Assembly (NCBI GenBank): GCA_012727435.1
Contig: JAAYHB010000009.1
Coordinates: 1 to 53,970 of the forward strand
From: Clostridiales bacterium
GTDB lineage: Bacteria; Bacillota; Clostridia; Oscillospirales; CAG-272
DNA length: 53,970 bases
Direction of reading: 5' to 3'
The position numbers were made by a program, and so were the translations under genes. Position 1 is the stretch's first letter; each line of letters starts with the position of its first letter. The notes below the pieces were generated by a model, which was given only the letters and a program-made list of their open reading frames with translations, had not been told where the DNA came from and searched no databases. Positions 1 to 8,503 of this stretch are shown piece by piece.

Positions 1-131
1 CTCGGTACAGAATAACTACTACCGCTATCCTATACCTGCCTCGTCCCTGTCTCGCCCTTTGGTTCCTACCAAAAGTGTGTTGCCCAATTTTCAAGGACCG
101 CTCGCCGCCCCCTCTTTCGGGCGGCTCTGAT
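1..131 (-). other. rRNA operon leader (partial)
   Basis: Read on the minus strand this follows a consensus promoter and runs off the left edge. It begins with a GC hairpin (arms 104-110 and 119-125, 7 bp) and then carries a boxA-like stretch (85-99, reading GGTCCTTGAAAATTG) of the kind that loads the antitermination complex before 16S genes in Firmicutes. No 16S sequence lies inside the window, so the identity rests on the promoter, the boxA-like motif and the leftward direction. An internal spacer of an rRNA operon would carry a similar motif, but not the promoter. Confidence 0.65.
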
Positions 132-160
132 ATTATAACACAGCATTTTCTTTATGTCAA
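132..160 (-). promoter_or_regulatory. Consensus sigma-A promoter, probably rrn P
   Basis: The minus strand reads TTGACA (155-160), a 17-bp spacer, and TATAAT (132-137): a perfect match to the sigma-A consensus in both boxes and spacing. Transcription goes left, out of the window, into the rRNA-type leader. The 180 bp between this promoter and the DUF421 start hold no other clear signal; a TATAAT at 195-200 on the plus strand lacks a good -35. Confidence 0.88.
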
Positions 161-341
161 TAGCTTTTTTCAATATTTTTCGCCCATTTTTCTGTATAAT
201 TTCTTACCTTATTTTAGTCATAATGTGTCCCCCTGATCATCACCTTCATTTTATGCTATATCTAATAAAATATTCATCGTTTTTCTTTCCTCAGGAGTGA
301 TAAGACTATATTCTGTATATTATATTCAGCAGGTGAATTCA

Positions 342-1019
342 ATGACTACAATTCTTTTAAGAACCCTCATTATATATATATTGCTGATTGGCGCCATGCG
401 GCTGATGGGCAAACGGCAAATAGGCCAGCTTGAGGTCTCCGAACTCGCGGTTACTCTGATTCTGTCCGAAATTGCCGCAATGCCGATTGAGAATCAGGAA
501 ATACCGGTAAGCTATGCGCTCATTCCGATCATCACCATACTTACATTTGAAGTGGTCATGTCTGTGATTCAGATGAAGTTCCCGAAGCTGAAAAACCTTG
601 TGTCGGCACGCCCCAGCACCCTGATAGACAAAGGCGAAATAAACCAGAAGGAGCTTGAGCGCGTCAGATTATCCGCTGACGAGCTTTTGTGCAAGCTGCG
701 CCAAAAGGATATTGCCGACATTAAAGAGGTAAATTATGCAATCCTTGAGCAGAGCGGGCAGCTCACCGTGATAAAAAAATCCGAGTACAAGCCGCCTACC
801 ATGCACGACATGGCGTTGCGGGCCGAGGACCATGGAATAATGCATATCCTTGTGGATAACGGCTATGTAAATGAGTACAATCTAAAGCGCCAGAACAAGA
901 GCTATGAGTGGCTGATCTCAAAACTTGACGAGCAGGGCTGCTGGCTCAATGAGGTTTATCTTTTCATGATCGACGATTCGGGCAACACCCGCTGCATCAG
1001 GAAGGATAAATATAAATGA
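342..1019 (+). CDS. DUF421 family membrane protein
   Basis: A 225-residue inner-membrane protein of the DUF421 (YetF/YrbG-like) family. The N-terminal third has three hydrophobic segments with the family pattern ending MRLMGKRQIGQLE. It is followed by a cytoplasmic alpha/beta part containing the family signature of a short strand, 'LIDKGEIN', and a helix. The biochemical role of the family is not established; many members occur in spore formers. I chose ATG 342 because AGGTG lies 6 nt upstream; an in-frame GTG at 297 has no properly spaced ribosome binding site. The stop overlaps the next gene's ATG by 4 nt, so the two are translationally coupled. Confidence 0.85.
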   Translation: MTTILLRTLIIYILLIGAMRLMGKRQIGQLEVSELAVTLILSEIAAMPIENQEIPVSYALIPIITILTFEVVMSVIQMKFPKLKNLVSARPSTLIDKGEINQKELERVRLSADELLCKLRQKDIADIKEVNYAILEQSGQLTVIKKSEYKPPTMHDMALRAEDHGIMHILVDNGYVNEYNLKRQNKSYEWLISKLDEQGCWLNEVYLFMIDDSGNTRCIRKDKYK

Positions 1020-1384
1020 AGACTTTTTACATCGCAATAGTTTTATTTGTGTTGATGATAGCGGCAATCGTCATCAACGCCCTCTATATCAACCGGGTAT
1101 GTGACAGGATGTATTTCATGGCAAGCGAGGCGCCGGGGACCGTCGAGGAAGGCTGTTATGCCGAAGTCAGTATTCTTGAGGAGTTCTGGCTGGAAAACCA
1201 AAAATACATCCGCCTGTCGGTAAGTTTCATCGAGATTAATCAGATAAGCAACTCAATATCCTCCATGAAGGCGTTTGCAGAGTCAGGCGACGAGGGCGAA
1301 TTTGAAAATGCCCGCCGTATACTGCTCAACACCATACAGGAAATGCGGCGTCTCGAATCGCTCAGGTGGAGCAGTATGTCATGA
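1016..1384 (+). CDS. DUF4363 family protein
   Basis: A 122-residue protein with one N-terminal hydrophobic segment (about residues 4-23), then a soluble, mostly helical domain outside the membrane. Length, topology and position directly after a DUF421 gene fit the DUF4363 family, whose members are commonly encoded in this pair in Clostridia. The ATGA overlap with the preceding stop implies coupled translation and probably a shared complex or pathway. The function is unknown. Confidence 0.75.
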   Translation: MKTFYIAIVLFVLMIAAIVINALYINRVCDRMYFMASEAPGTVEEGCYAEVSILEEFWLENQKYIRLSVSFIEINQISNSISSMKAFAESGDEGEFENARRILLNTIQEMRRLESLRWSSMS

Positions 1385-1417
1385 AAAAAGCGGGGAAACC
1401 AAATCGAGATCCCCCGC
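1384..1417 (-). terminator. Terminator for the minus-strand lipoprotein gene
   Basis: The arms GCGGGG (1390-1395) and CCCCCGC (1411-1417) form a hairpin. Read on the minus strand it is followed by a run of T (1384-1389). It lies between two convergent genes, 16 nt after the stop of the minus-strand gene. Confidence 0.7.
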
Positions 1418-1432
1418 CAAACTTCTTTGGTT

Positions 1433-3136
1433 TCAGGTTATAAAATATTCAATGTACACCGGATGATGGTCCGAGGCATAGTCGCCGTCTATCTGTTCAT
1501 TTGCCACCTTGTAAAACTTGACGAGGATCCCGGTTTCGGATACAAACACAAAGTCAATGAGATTGTTTTGGGATCTGTAGCCGTGATATGTTCCTGTGTC
1601 GTTCTCTTTTTTAATAGCAATGTCTCGTGATGACACAAGGCTTGTCGCGTCGATTATCTTATATTCGTCGGTACCTGTTTTGCAGTTGAAATCCCCGGTA
1701 AGTATCACCGGATAATTTTGGGCAAATTCTTCAATGAAGCCTTTAAGCACCTCGGCCTGCTTTACTCTTGCCACGTTGCTTTTATGGTCAAAATGCGTGT
1801 TGATATGAACAAATATCCGCCCGTCCGAACTCCTTTTCAACACTGCATATGTAAAAATCCGGTTAAGTGAGGACTCGCTGAATTTTGATACCTTATCAGG
1901 AGTGGCTGAGAGCCACTTTGTTCCGCTGTCCAGGAGAGTAAACTTATCCTTTCGGTAGAATATCGGGTTATATTCGCCCTTATCCCCGCCGTCGCGACCC
2001 GCTCCGACATAACTATAGTAGGCCGACAAACGCGATCTCAGCTGGTTCATCCAGGCCGGTGATGCCTCCTGAAAGCCTACCGTGTCGGGCAGGTATTTTT
2101 CAACCATGGCCAAAACCCTGCTGACCCGCTCAGCACTCATATTGCTCACATACACATTGAAACTCATGGCCGACAAAGAAAGATCGCTCTTGTCCTTTAT
2201 TACCTCAATCCCACCGATTGACAATTCCGCTTCACGGCCCGTCTCACAGGCGGCTTTTATTCTATCTATGAAATCACCGAGTGCCGCAAAGTGCCCGTCA
2301 ATGTTATTGGCATAAAGGACTATATATCGGTCACCGGCGCCGATTACGTATTCGGTGTCGCCCGGCTCATGCGAGTAGACCCCGCCGGCATCCCTTGAGG
2401 TTCGTCCTATCAGTATTTCATAATCCCCAGCCTTCTCTTTGTCCGAATAAACCCGTAGATAGTAGCCTGTCGCCTCGACAATCGAGTGCCGAAGGCTTTC
2501 GGCAATCAGCGCCTCGGCATTGTTTCCATTATTCTTATATACAATAACATAATCGCCGAGATCAATGCCGTTGAGCCTGAAGCTGTCTACAGGATAGTTT
2601 CCGGTATGCAGAAAATCATACCCGGACGAGTAAAAGATATCGCTGTCCATGCGCCGCTCGACCACATTCTCGACAAACCTCACTGCCGCTCTGTATGTGT
2701 TTGCTTCGCTGTGCCCGGCAATCACCAGCTTCTTTCCTATTAAGCGGTAACCGTAGTCATCTGCCCTGAGGTCCGACAAAAACTCGGCGGTTTCCTCACG
2801 GTTTGTGTTTCCGACAAGAATCTCATATTCGCCCGGTGTAAATTCCGGAAAGCCTTCTTTTACAAAGTCATCCTTTATTCTTACCTTATCGGATATTTCC
2901 TTTATGGCCTCCCAGACCACTACGGCTGCCTTTTTTTCGTCCTCTCCGGCAGCCTCCGGCCTCACAACCGAATAATTGGCAAGCTCAGACATCAGAATCA
3001 TATGTATTTGTGACTGTGTTGTTGTTTCCCTGCCGGTCTCATTTTCATCTTGAGGCTTATTACCATCTGCAACACAACCCGTAAAGACGGCAAAAAAGGT
3101 CAGTGCCACAAGCAGGAATACCACCGCTCTCCGCAT
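1433..3136 (-). CDS. Lipoprotein with endonuclease/exonuclease/phosphatase domain
   Basis: A 567-residue secreted lipoprotein. The signal peptide ends in the lipobox FTGC (Cys21), so the mature protein is probably anchored outside the membrane. Residues about 50-300 contain two tandem copies of a ~110-residue module, each with the motif 'YEIL(V/I)G.T.R'. The C-terminal 250 residues are an EEP (DNase I-like) domain with its metal and catalytic motifs in order: SFNV, GFQEAS, NTHFDH, GDFNCK and SDHHP. The substrate could be nucleic acid or a phosphoester such as a sugar or lipid phosphate; the sequence does not decide. GGGAGGG precedes the ATG. It lies downstream of the solute-binding lipoprotein gene with a hairpin between them. 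Confidence 0.8.
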   Translation of the reverse strand: MRRAVVFLLVALTFFAVFTGCVADGNKPQDENETGRETTTQSQIHMILMSELANYSVVRPEAAGEDEKKAAVVVWEAIKEISDKVRIKDDFVKEGFPEFTPGEYEILVGNTNREETAEFLSDLRADDYGYRLIGKKLVIAGHSEANTYRAAVRFVENVVERRMDSDIFYSSGYDFLHTGNYPVDSFRLNGIDLGDYVIVYKNNGNNAEALIAESLRHSIVEATGYYLRVYSDKEKAGDYEILIGRTSRDAGGVYSHEPGDTEYVIGAGDRYIVLYANNIDGHFAALGDFIDRIKAACETGREAELSIGGIEVIKDKSDLSLSAMSFNVYVSNMSAERVSRVLAMVEKYLPDTVGFQEASPAWMNQLRSRLSAYYSYVGAGRDGGDKGEYNPIFYRKDKFTLLDSGTKWLSATPDKVSKFSESSLNRIFTYAVLKRSSDGRIFVHINTHFDHKSNVARVKQAEVLKGFIEEFAQNYPVILTGDFNCKTGTDEYKIIDATSLVSSRDIAIKKENDTGTYHGYRSQNNLIDFVFVSETGILVKFYKVANEQIDGDYASDHHPVYIEYFIT

Positions 3137-3163
3137 CTTTATAACCCTCCCGTAATAACAACA

Positions 3164-3194
3164 AGAGCCTTAATAAACCGTTTATTGAGGCTCT
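3164..3194 (-). terminator. Hairpin between two lipoprotein genes
   Basis: The dyad AGAGCC...GGCTCT (arms 3164-3169 and 3189-3194) is extended by an A/T-rich inner stem around a CGG loop. The sequence after it on the minus strand is only moderately T-rich (GTTGTTATT), so it may attenuate rather than stop transcription into the downstream lipoprotein gene. Confidence 0.5.
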
Positions 3195-3211
3195 CTTGGT
3201 TTTATTGTTCT

Positions 3212-4993
3212 TTATTCATCTGAAATGAATCCTTTTGCAACCATCCACTCATGGAAGATAACGTACGGCACCGACTCGCCGGCCTCGTTAGGCTCGGTCA
3301 GAATATTGGTATAATCTCTGATGTCGGTGTTGCTTTGGCTTCGTAGCTCAATCATTAGCTGGTCCATCAGGGCATTCAGCTCTTCATAGTTTTTACAGGC
3401 GTCTATCCTTGCCTTGACCGAGTCGGATATCTCCTGAATCTTCCGGATCGACGCGGTATTTACCTTTTCGCCCTTGAATGTAAAGCCGAGCAAGAGGTCA
3501 ACCGTTGCGTCTCTGTTCTGCTTTACACCGTAGCTCCAGATGTCGGGGTCTGTCCCGACTTCGCTGTAGGCGATAAAGGCATTGCCGGTCTTGTTGATAT
3601 CCATCCAGTAATTATTGTTCTCGGTTCTGACCACCTGTCCGTTCTCGTCAAGCGTATAGTTTACGCCCTCGATCCCGTAGAGAACCAGATTGCGCAGCTC
3701 GGCATTGGTGTTGAGGTAGGTGATAATTTCCATGCTTCTTGCCACGTTGCTGCTAAACCCGCCGACCGCGAACATCGACTCGAAAATCATTTCCTGGCTG
3801 GCTCTCGGGGCTTCGAGCACCACCATGTGATAATCCTTGGCGTATTTCTTTTCAAGTTCCGCCCCGCCTTTGACTATTTTAATAGCACATTTTGCATCCT
3901 CAGGAACGTTGCTTCTGAAATAGCCGCGGTCCTCATAAAGCCTGTTTATAAGCAGCTGGTCCCGGTAAGGCTTTCTTGTGGCAATCAGGCTTGTGAACTG
4001 AAGCGGGGTTCCGAGAGTGGCAAAGGTTGTGTATGTTGTGCCGATAACAGAGAATTTTTTCGTGTCAATCTCAAGTGTATCGGGGTCAATCGACCAGTAA
4101 AGCACATTATAAAGCTCGGGTGAGCCGTCGATAGGCACCACGTCAGGCTCAAATGCTTCGATATCCTCGAGGAACTCCTGACAGTCTATAAGATCTTGTA
4201 TGTCTTTAATATTATAATAGTACTTTGCCAGAAGCTCTTTATTGACCAGCATGTAGGTGTATTCGCCTATAGTGCGGTTATTAGGTATGGCATAGGTAGC
4301 CCCCTCAATCTTGACCGAATCAAGAAATGCTCTGCTGATGTAGTCATTTAGCTTCTTTGAGCCGCTGTTCAGCTCATCGTCAAGCCGGTTTACCCATTCT
4401 TTGTCGACATACTCGAGCAGCCTTTCATATCCCGAAAGGAAGAAAATATCGATGACATTCGGATCTGCCTCGGGATATTTCAGTTCAAGAAGACCGGTCT
4501 CGGGGTTGTAGAAGGTTTCTTCAACGGTGGTTTCGGCGAGCGGGTCGGTAGTCGTCTCAGCATATTTTGCATATTCGGGATGCAGCTCGTAGAATTTCTT
4601 TTCGGCTTCCTCATTGCTGTAGACGCCCTTGTTTTCTCTTTTGAACTTTTTAAGCTCTTTGTCGGCAGCTTCCTTCTCCTGTCTTTCCCGCTCCTTTGAG
4701 AGGAAGGTCTGCTCAAGAGCATTATAGTATTCATCTTCAGTGTAAAAGGTTATATTGACCTTGGTCTTGAACTTGGATTTGGTAATTTTGTTTACTGCTT
4801 CCTCGACCGCCTTGGCTGCCTCGGGAGTGGTTCCCTCCTCGGTTATCATCCACCAGTTGAGGGTTACCGTGCCACGGGAGGCTTCTTCCCTCTGTGCCTC
4901 CTCATCCATCTCTTGCTGAGAGCAGCCAGCAATAAGAAGCGAACTTATCACTAAAACGGCGCAGAGCACCAGACATGTGAGTTTTTTCTTCAT
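3212..4993 (-). CDS. Extracellular solute-binding lipoprotein (orphan)
   Basis: A 593-residue lipoprotein with a signal peptide ending LIAGCSQ. The mature part starts with 'VTLNWWMITEEG', the strand and turn typical of extracellular solute-binding proteins of ABC importers (family 1-like). An unusual charged insert rich in Lys and Glu (about residues 85-150) has coiled-coil character. ATG 4993 was chosen because AAGGAGG lies 9-10 nt upstream; a longer frame to 5035 would add 14 residues without such a site. No permease or ATPase gene adjoins it, so its transport partners are encoded elsewhere or it acts as a sensor or adhesin. Its own strong promoter lies at 5056-5084. Confidence 0.75.
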   Translation of the reverse strand: MKKKLTCLVLCAVLVISSLLIAGCSQQEMDEEAQREEASRGTVTLNWWMITEEGTTPEAAKAVEEAVNKITKSKFKTKVNITFYTEDEYYNALEQTFLSKERERQEKEAADKELKKFKRENKGVYSNEEAEKKFYELHPEYAKYAETTTDPLAETTVEETFYNPETGLLELKYPEADPNVIDIFFLSGYERLLEYVDKEWVNRLDDELNSGSKKLNDYISRAFLDSVKIEGATYAIPNNRTIGEYTYMLVNKELLAKYYYNIKDIQDLIDCQEFLEDIEAFEPDVVPIDGSPELYNVLYWSIDPDTLEIDTKKFSVIGTTYTTFATLGTPLQFTSLIATRKPYRDQLLINRLYEDRGYFRSNVPEDAKCAIKIVKGGAELEKKYAKDYHMVVLEAPRASQEMIFESMFAVGGFSSNVARSMEIITYLNTNAELRNLVLYGIEGVNYTLDENGQVVRTENNNYWMDINKTGNAFIAYSEVGTDPDIWSYGVKQNRDATVDLLLGFTFKGEKVNTASIRKIQEISDSVKARIDACKNYEELNALMDQLMIELRSQSNTDIRDYTNILTEPNEAGESVPYVIFHEWMVAKGFISDE

Positions 4994-5055
4994 TAAAATG
5001 GTTCCTCCTTGCTCTATCCGTATGCCACCGGACATAGATACATTTTCTATTTTCT

Positions 5056-5084
5056 ATTTTACACTCAATGTATTGAAATGTCAA
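5056..5084 (-). promoter_or_regulatory. Promoter of the solute-binding lipoprotein gene
   Basis: The minus strand reads TTGACA (5079-5084), 17 bp, TAAAAT (5056-5061). The spacer contains the perfect 12-bp palindrome TCAATGTATTGA (5065-5076), a plausible repressor site. This separates the lipoprotein gene from the upstream rpoD cluster. Confidence 0.78.
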
Positions 5085-5133
5085 GTGAAATTTTGCTCAA
5101 TATCTGTATAATCCGCACAACAGAAGGTGCCCG

Positions 5134-6657
5134 TCAGTCAAGAAAACCGCGCAGGTGCCGGGCCCTGCTCGGGTGCCTGAGTTTCCGCAGGGCTTTTGCC
5201 TCTATCTGGCGTATGCGCTCGCGCGTGATGTCAAATTCCTTACCGACCTCCTCAAGCGTGCGGGTCCTGCCGTCATAGAGGCCGAAGCGGAGCTTTATCA
5301 CATGCTCCTCGCGCGGCGTCAGAGCGCGGAGCTCCCGCTCGATGACCTCGCGCAGGATCGAGGCCGACGCTGCGTCAGCGGGCGCCGGGGTGTCGTCGTC
5401 GGGGATGAAGTCGCCGAGGTGGCTGTCCTCCTCCTCGCCGATAGGCGTCTCAAGCGAGACCGGGTCCTGGGCTATCTTCATTATTTCGCGGACCTTGTCG
5501 GCGCTCATTCCCATCTTCTCGCCGATTTCCTCGGCCGTGGCCTCGCGCCCGAGCTCCTGCAGCATCTGCCGCGAATAGCGCGACACCTTGTGAATGGTCT
5601 CAACCATGTGCACCGGTATTCTTATCGTGCGCGCCTGGTCGGCTATTGCCCGTGTTATTGCCTGTCGTATCCACCAGGTGGCATAGGTTGAAAACTTGTA
5701 GCCCTTCTGGTAGTCAAATTTTTCGACCGCCTTCATCAGACCGAGGTTGCCCTCCTGAATCAGGTCAAGGAAAAACATCCCCTTGCCTACATAGCGCTTG
5801 GCAATGCTGACCACAAGCCTCAGGTTGGCTTCAACCAGCTCGTTTTTTGCCGCCTGACGCTCGGCCTCGTCCTTGCTGTTCGCCATTATTTGAGCAAGCT
5901 GTTTTTCGCGCTCGGCATCAAGCAGCGGAACCCTGCCGATTTCCTTGAGGTACATGCGCACCGGGTCGTCAATCGCCAACCCTTCCTGCTGGAGCATTCG
6001 CTCCATGTTTTCGCCGGCACCGTAGGTTTCAACCTCCTGCTGGATCTCGCTGATATCCTGCTTTGAGATTTCGTCGGGCAGGGTGATGCCGTTTTCTTCG
6101 AGGGCCTCATAGAGCTTGTCAATGCGGTCCATGTCATAATTGAGGTACTCTATTGCCTTGTCAAGGTCCTCGATGGTAAGCCTGCCTTTTTTGCCCTTTT
6201 CTATCAGTTCGGCGACGATGTCTTTTTTGTCACCCGTCCGGTCGTCGGCATCAACAGGATGATCTACCTCACTTGAAATGCTCGCGGAGCCTATATCGTT
6301 ATTGAACAGAAGGCTGGTATCGTCAAAAAGGCTGTCATCGTCGTCAAACAGCAGGTCGTCGTCGACAATGGCATCGGCATTGACGTCGTCAAGGGCGCTG
6401 ATGTCCTCGGGAAATTCCTGGTCTTCGGATAAACCCTCGTCGCCGTCGATTTTGTCGCCGTCTATATCTTCGTCATAATCAAAATCATAGTCATCCTCAT
6501 ATTCGTCCTTGTCTCGGTCGACGTCGTCATAGTCGTCCAGGTATTTATCCTTATGTTCGTCGATTATATCTTTTGCCTCATCGGCCCCAAGAAAACGTTC
6601 CTTTTCTCCGTTCCCCTCACCATCTTTTATTTTCCTGTTATTTCCGTTGAATCCCAT
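5134..6657 (-). CDS. rpoD: RNA polymerase primary sigma factor (sigma A/RpoD)
   Basis: The housekeeping sigma factor, 507 residues, longer than the ~375 usual in Firmicutes. Residues about 143-200 look like region 1.1 and region 1.2 starts near 230 ([12 protein letters not shown]). Region 2 (about 275-345) holds [12 protein letters not shown] and the -10-melting helix [10 protein letters not shown]. Region 3 follows. Region 4 (about 440-500) ends with the -35-binding helix [17 protein letters not shown]. The extra length is an Asp/Glu-rich N-terminal tail (residues about 25-120) with almost no predicted fold. AAGGAAGG precedes the ATG. It is the last gene of dgt-dnaG-rpoD, the usual macromolecular-synthesis order in Clostridia. 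Confidence 0.97.
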   Translation of the reverse strand: MGFNGNNRKIKDGEGNGEKERFLGADEAKDIIDEHKDKYLDDYDDVDRDKDEYEDDYDFDYDEDIDGDKIDGDEGLSEDQEFPEDISALDDVNADAIVDDDLLFDDDDSLFDDTSLLFNNDIGSASISSEVDHPVDADDRTGDKKDIVAELIEKGKKGRLTIEDLDKAIEYLNYDMDRIDKLYEALEENGITLPDEISKQDISEIQQEVETYGAGENMERMLQQEGLAIDDPVRMYLKEIGRVPLLDAEREKQLAQIMANSKDEAERQAAKNELVEANLRLVVSIAKRYVGKGMFFLDLIQEGNLGLMKAVEKFDYQKGYKFSTYATWWIRQAITRAIADQARTIRIPVHMVETIHKVSRYSRQMLQELGREATAEEIGEKMGMSADKVREIMKIAQDPVSLETPIGEEEDSHLGDFIPDDDTPAPADAASASILREVIERELRALTPREEHVIKLRFGLYDGRTRTLEEVGKEFDITRERIRQIEAKALRKLRHPSRARHLRGFLD

Positions 6658-6703
6658 CTTGTGTTCCTTCCTTTTTATGTATTATCAGGCGGAATCCGCC
6701 GTT

Positions 6704-8503
6704 TTACTGCTGGCCTCGTTTGGCCTTCTCGCGCTTTGCCCTGATGAGTGCAAATTTGTCCCCGCTCCGCTCGGCGTCGGCAATTGCCTTTTCCTCCTTG
6801 AGCGTCCGCACGGCGCTCCTTAATATCTCGATGTTGTTGTCAAGCCCCGAGCGCTTTCGGATGAGACTTTGAATTCTGCCGGCTTCGTCTGCGGTAAAGT
6901 ACTGGCCGAGTGCGGCATAGGAAAACCCTTCGTCGCTTTTGTGAAGCTCCATCACACAAGAAAACACCCGTCCTCCGAAAGTGGTGAAAAAATCGCTCTC
7001 GGAGAGTTCGATCTCACCCTCCTCGACTGCGTAACGGTATTCATCATACAAAAGAAGCAGACCTAAAATGACCTCCTCGGCTGCGGCGGCGGCAACATTC
7101 TTTGCGGCATCGGGGTTTACCTTATCGCCGAAATATTTCGCCGCGCTCACTACCTCGCGGCCCTCGCGCTGCCTGAACTCGCGGGCGCGCCGGCGCCGGA
7201 TCCTTTCAACGTCGTTTTTAATACTCTCGGCTGAAAGCCCGAGCCGCTCGGCAGCGTATGAAATATACACGTCGCGCTCGACGCTCTGTCCGACATCGGC
7301 AATAACTTTGCAAACCTCTCCGGCAGCTTTGATTTTGCCTTCTGCGGTCTCTGTATCGTATTTTGCAATTATACTTATGAATTTATGCTCAAAACCGCTC
7401 TTGCTGCCTTCAAGCTCAAGGCGGAATCTGTCTTTCCCGAATTTTTTTATGTATTCGTCGGGGTCCTTGGCGCCGCTGAGCTTCAGCACCCTCACCTCAA
7501 GCCCCACTTCCCCGAGCAGCCGCATCGCCCGGTCGGCGGCGTTCTGCCCGGCCGCGTCGCTGTCGTAGGAAATAATCACCTTTTTTGTGTAGCGCGCCAT
7601 TATCCGCGCCTGTTCGGGGGTTATCGCCGTACCGAGGGTCGCCACCGCGTTTTCAAAGCCGGCGGCGTGCAGCGCGATGACGTCCATATACCCCTCGCAG
7701 AGTATCATTGACTCAGCGCAGTTTTTTCTGGCGTAGTTGAGCGCGTAAAGGTTCCGGCTTTTCTTGAATCCCGGGGTGTCGGAGGAGTTGAGGTATTTCG
7801 GCGGCGTGTCGTCCATGCTGCGGCCGCCGAAGGCTATGACATTCCCCGAGGTGTCGATTATCGGAAAGATTATCCGGTTGCGAAAGAGGTCGTAGGGCTT
7901 GCCGGTGCGCTGTGAAATCCCGGCAAGGTAGCATTTCTGAAGCTCCTCGGTGCTGTAACCCAGCCCCCTTAAATAATTCCCGAGCATATCAAACGAATTC
8001 GGCGCATACCCCAGCCCGAAATGCCTTATCACCGCCATCGACAGCCCGCGCTCCTCGGTAAGATACCTCATGGCAGCCTGTCCGGTCTTAGGGTCAAACA
8101 AATTATCCCTGAAAAATCTTGCGGCCGCAAGGTTGATCTCGTACACCCTCTTCCGCGGCATCGAGTCTGCGCGCGTGTCGGGACCTGTGGGTATCCGTAT
8201 GCCGGCACGGTTTGCCAGATACTCGGCGGCGGCCGAAAAGTCGAGATTCTCTGCCTTCATTATAAAGGTTATCACATCGCCGCCGGCTCCGCAGCCGAAG
8301 CAGTAAAAGCTGTTGTCGGCCGGGAATACCGTAAAAGACGGCGTCTTTTCGCTGTGAAAGGGGCAAAGCCCCTTGAAGGTGCTGCCCGACCTCTGCAGCC
8401 TGACATACGAGCCGACAACCTCGAGTATATCGTTTCTCTGGGCAATCTCCTCAATAACATTTCTTGGTATCAGCAATCCGTGTCCTACTCCTTTTTGTAT
8501 CAC
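6704..8503 (-). CDS. dnaG: DNA primase
   Basis: Makes RNA primers at the replication fork together with the replicative helicase. The order is a CHC2 zinc finger (C47, H50, C68, C71), the RNA polymerase core with the Toprim motifs EGYMD (Glu270) and SYDSDAAG (Asp314, Asp316), and a C-terminal helicase-binding region; at 599 residues it is the normal length. GTG 8503 overlaps the dgt stop by 4 nt. An in-frame TTG at 8476 has the better ribosome binding site (AAAGGAG, 11 nt upstream) and would give an N-terminus closer to the family's, so the true start may be nine codons later. rpoD follows after 46 nt. Confidence 0.95.
   Translation of the reverse strand: MIQKGVGHGLLIPRNVIEEIAQRNDILEVVGSYVRLQRSGSTFKGLCPFHSEKTPSFTVFPADNSFYCFGCGAGGDVITFIMKAENLDFSAAAEYLANRAGIRIPTGPDTRADSMPRKRVYEINLAAARFFRDNLFDPKTGQAAMRYLTEERGLSMAVIRHFGLGYAPNSFDMLGNYLRGLGYSTEELQKCYLAGISQRTGKPYDLFRNRIIFPIIDTSGNVIAFGGRSMDDTPPKYLNSSDTPGFKKSRNLYALNYARKNCAESMILCEGYMDVIALHAAGFENAVATLGTAITPEQARIMARYTKKVIISYDSDAAGQNAADRAMRLLGEVGLEVRVLKLSGAKDPDEYIKKFGKDRFRLELEGSKSGFEHKFISIIAKYDTETAEGKIKAAGEVCKVIADVGQSVERDVYISYAAERLGLSAESIKNDVERIRRRRAREFRQREGREVVSAAKYFGDKVNPDAAKNVAAAAAEEVILGLLLLYDEYRYAVEEGEIELSESDFFTTFGGRVFSCVMELHKSDEGFSYAALGQYFTADEAGRIQSLIRKRSGLDNNIEILRSAVRTLKEEKAIADAERSGDKFALIRAKREKAKRGQQ

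Noticed and set aside
195-200. TATAAT as a promoter for the DUF421 gene.
   Set aside because: No -35 match lies at 15-19 bp and there is no extended -10 TGn in the right place.
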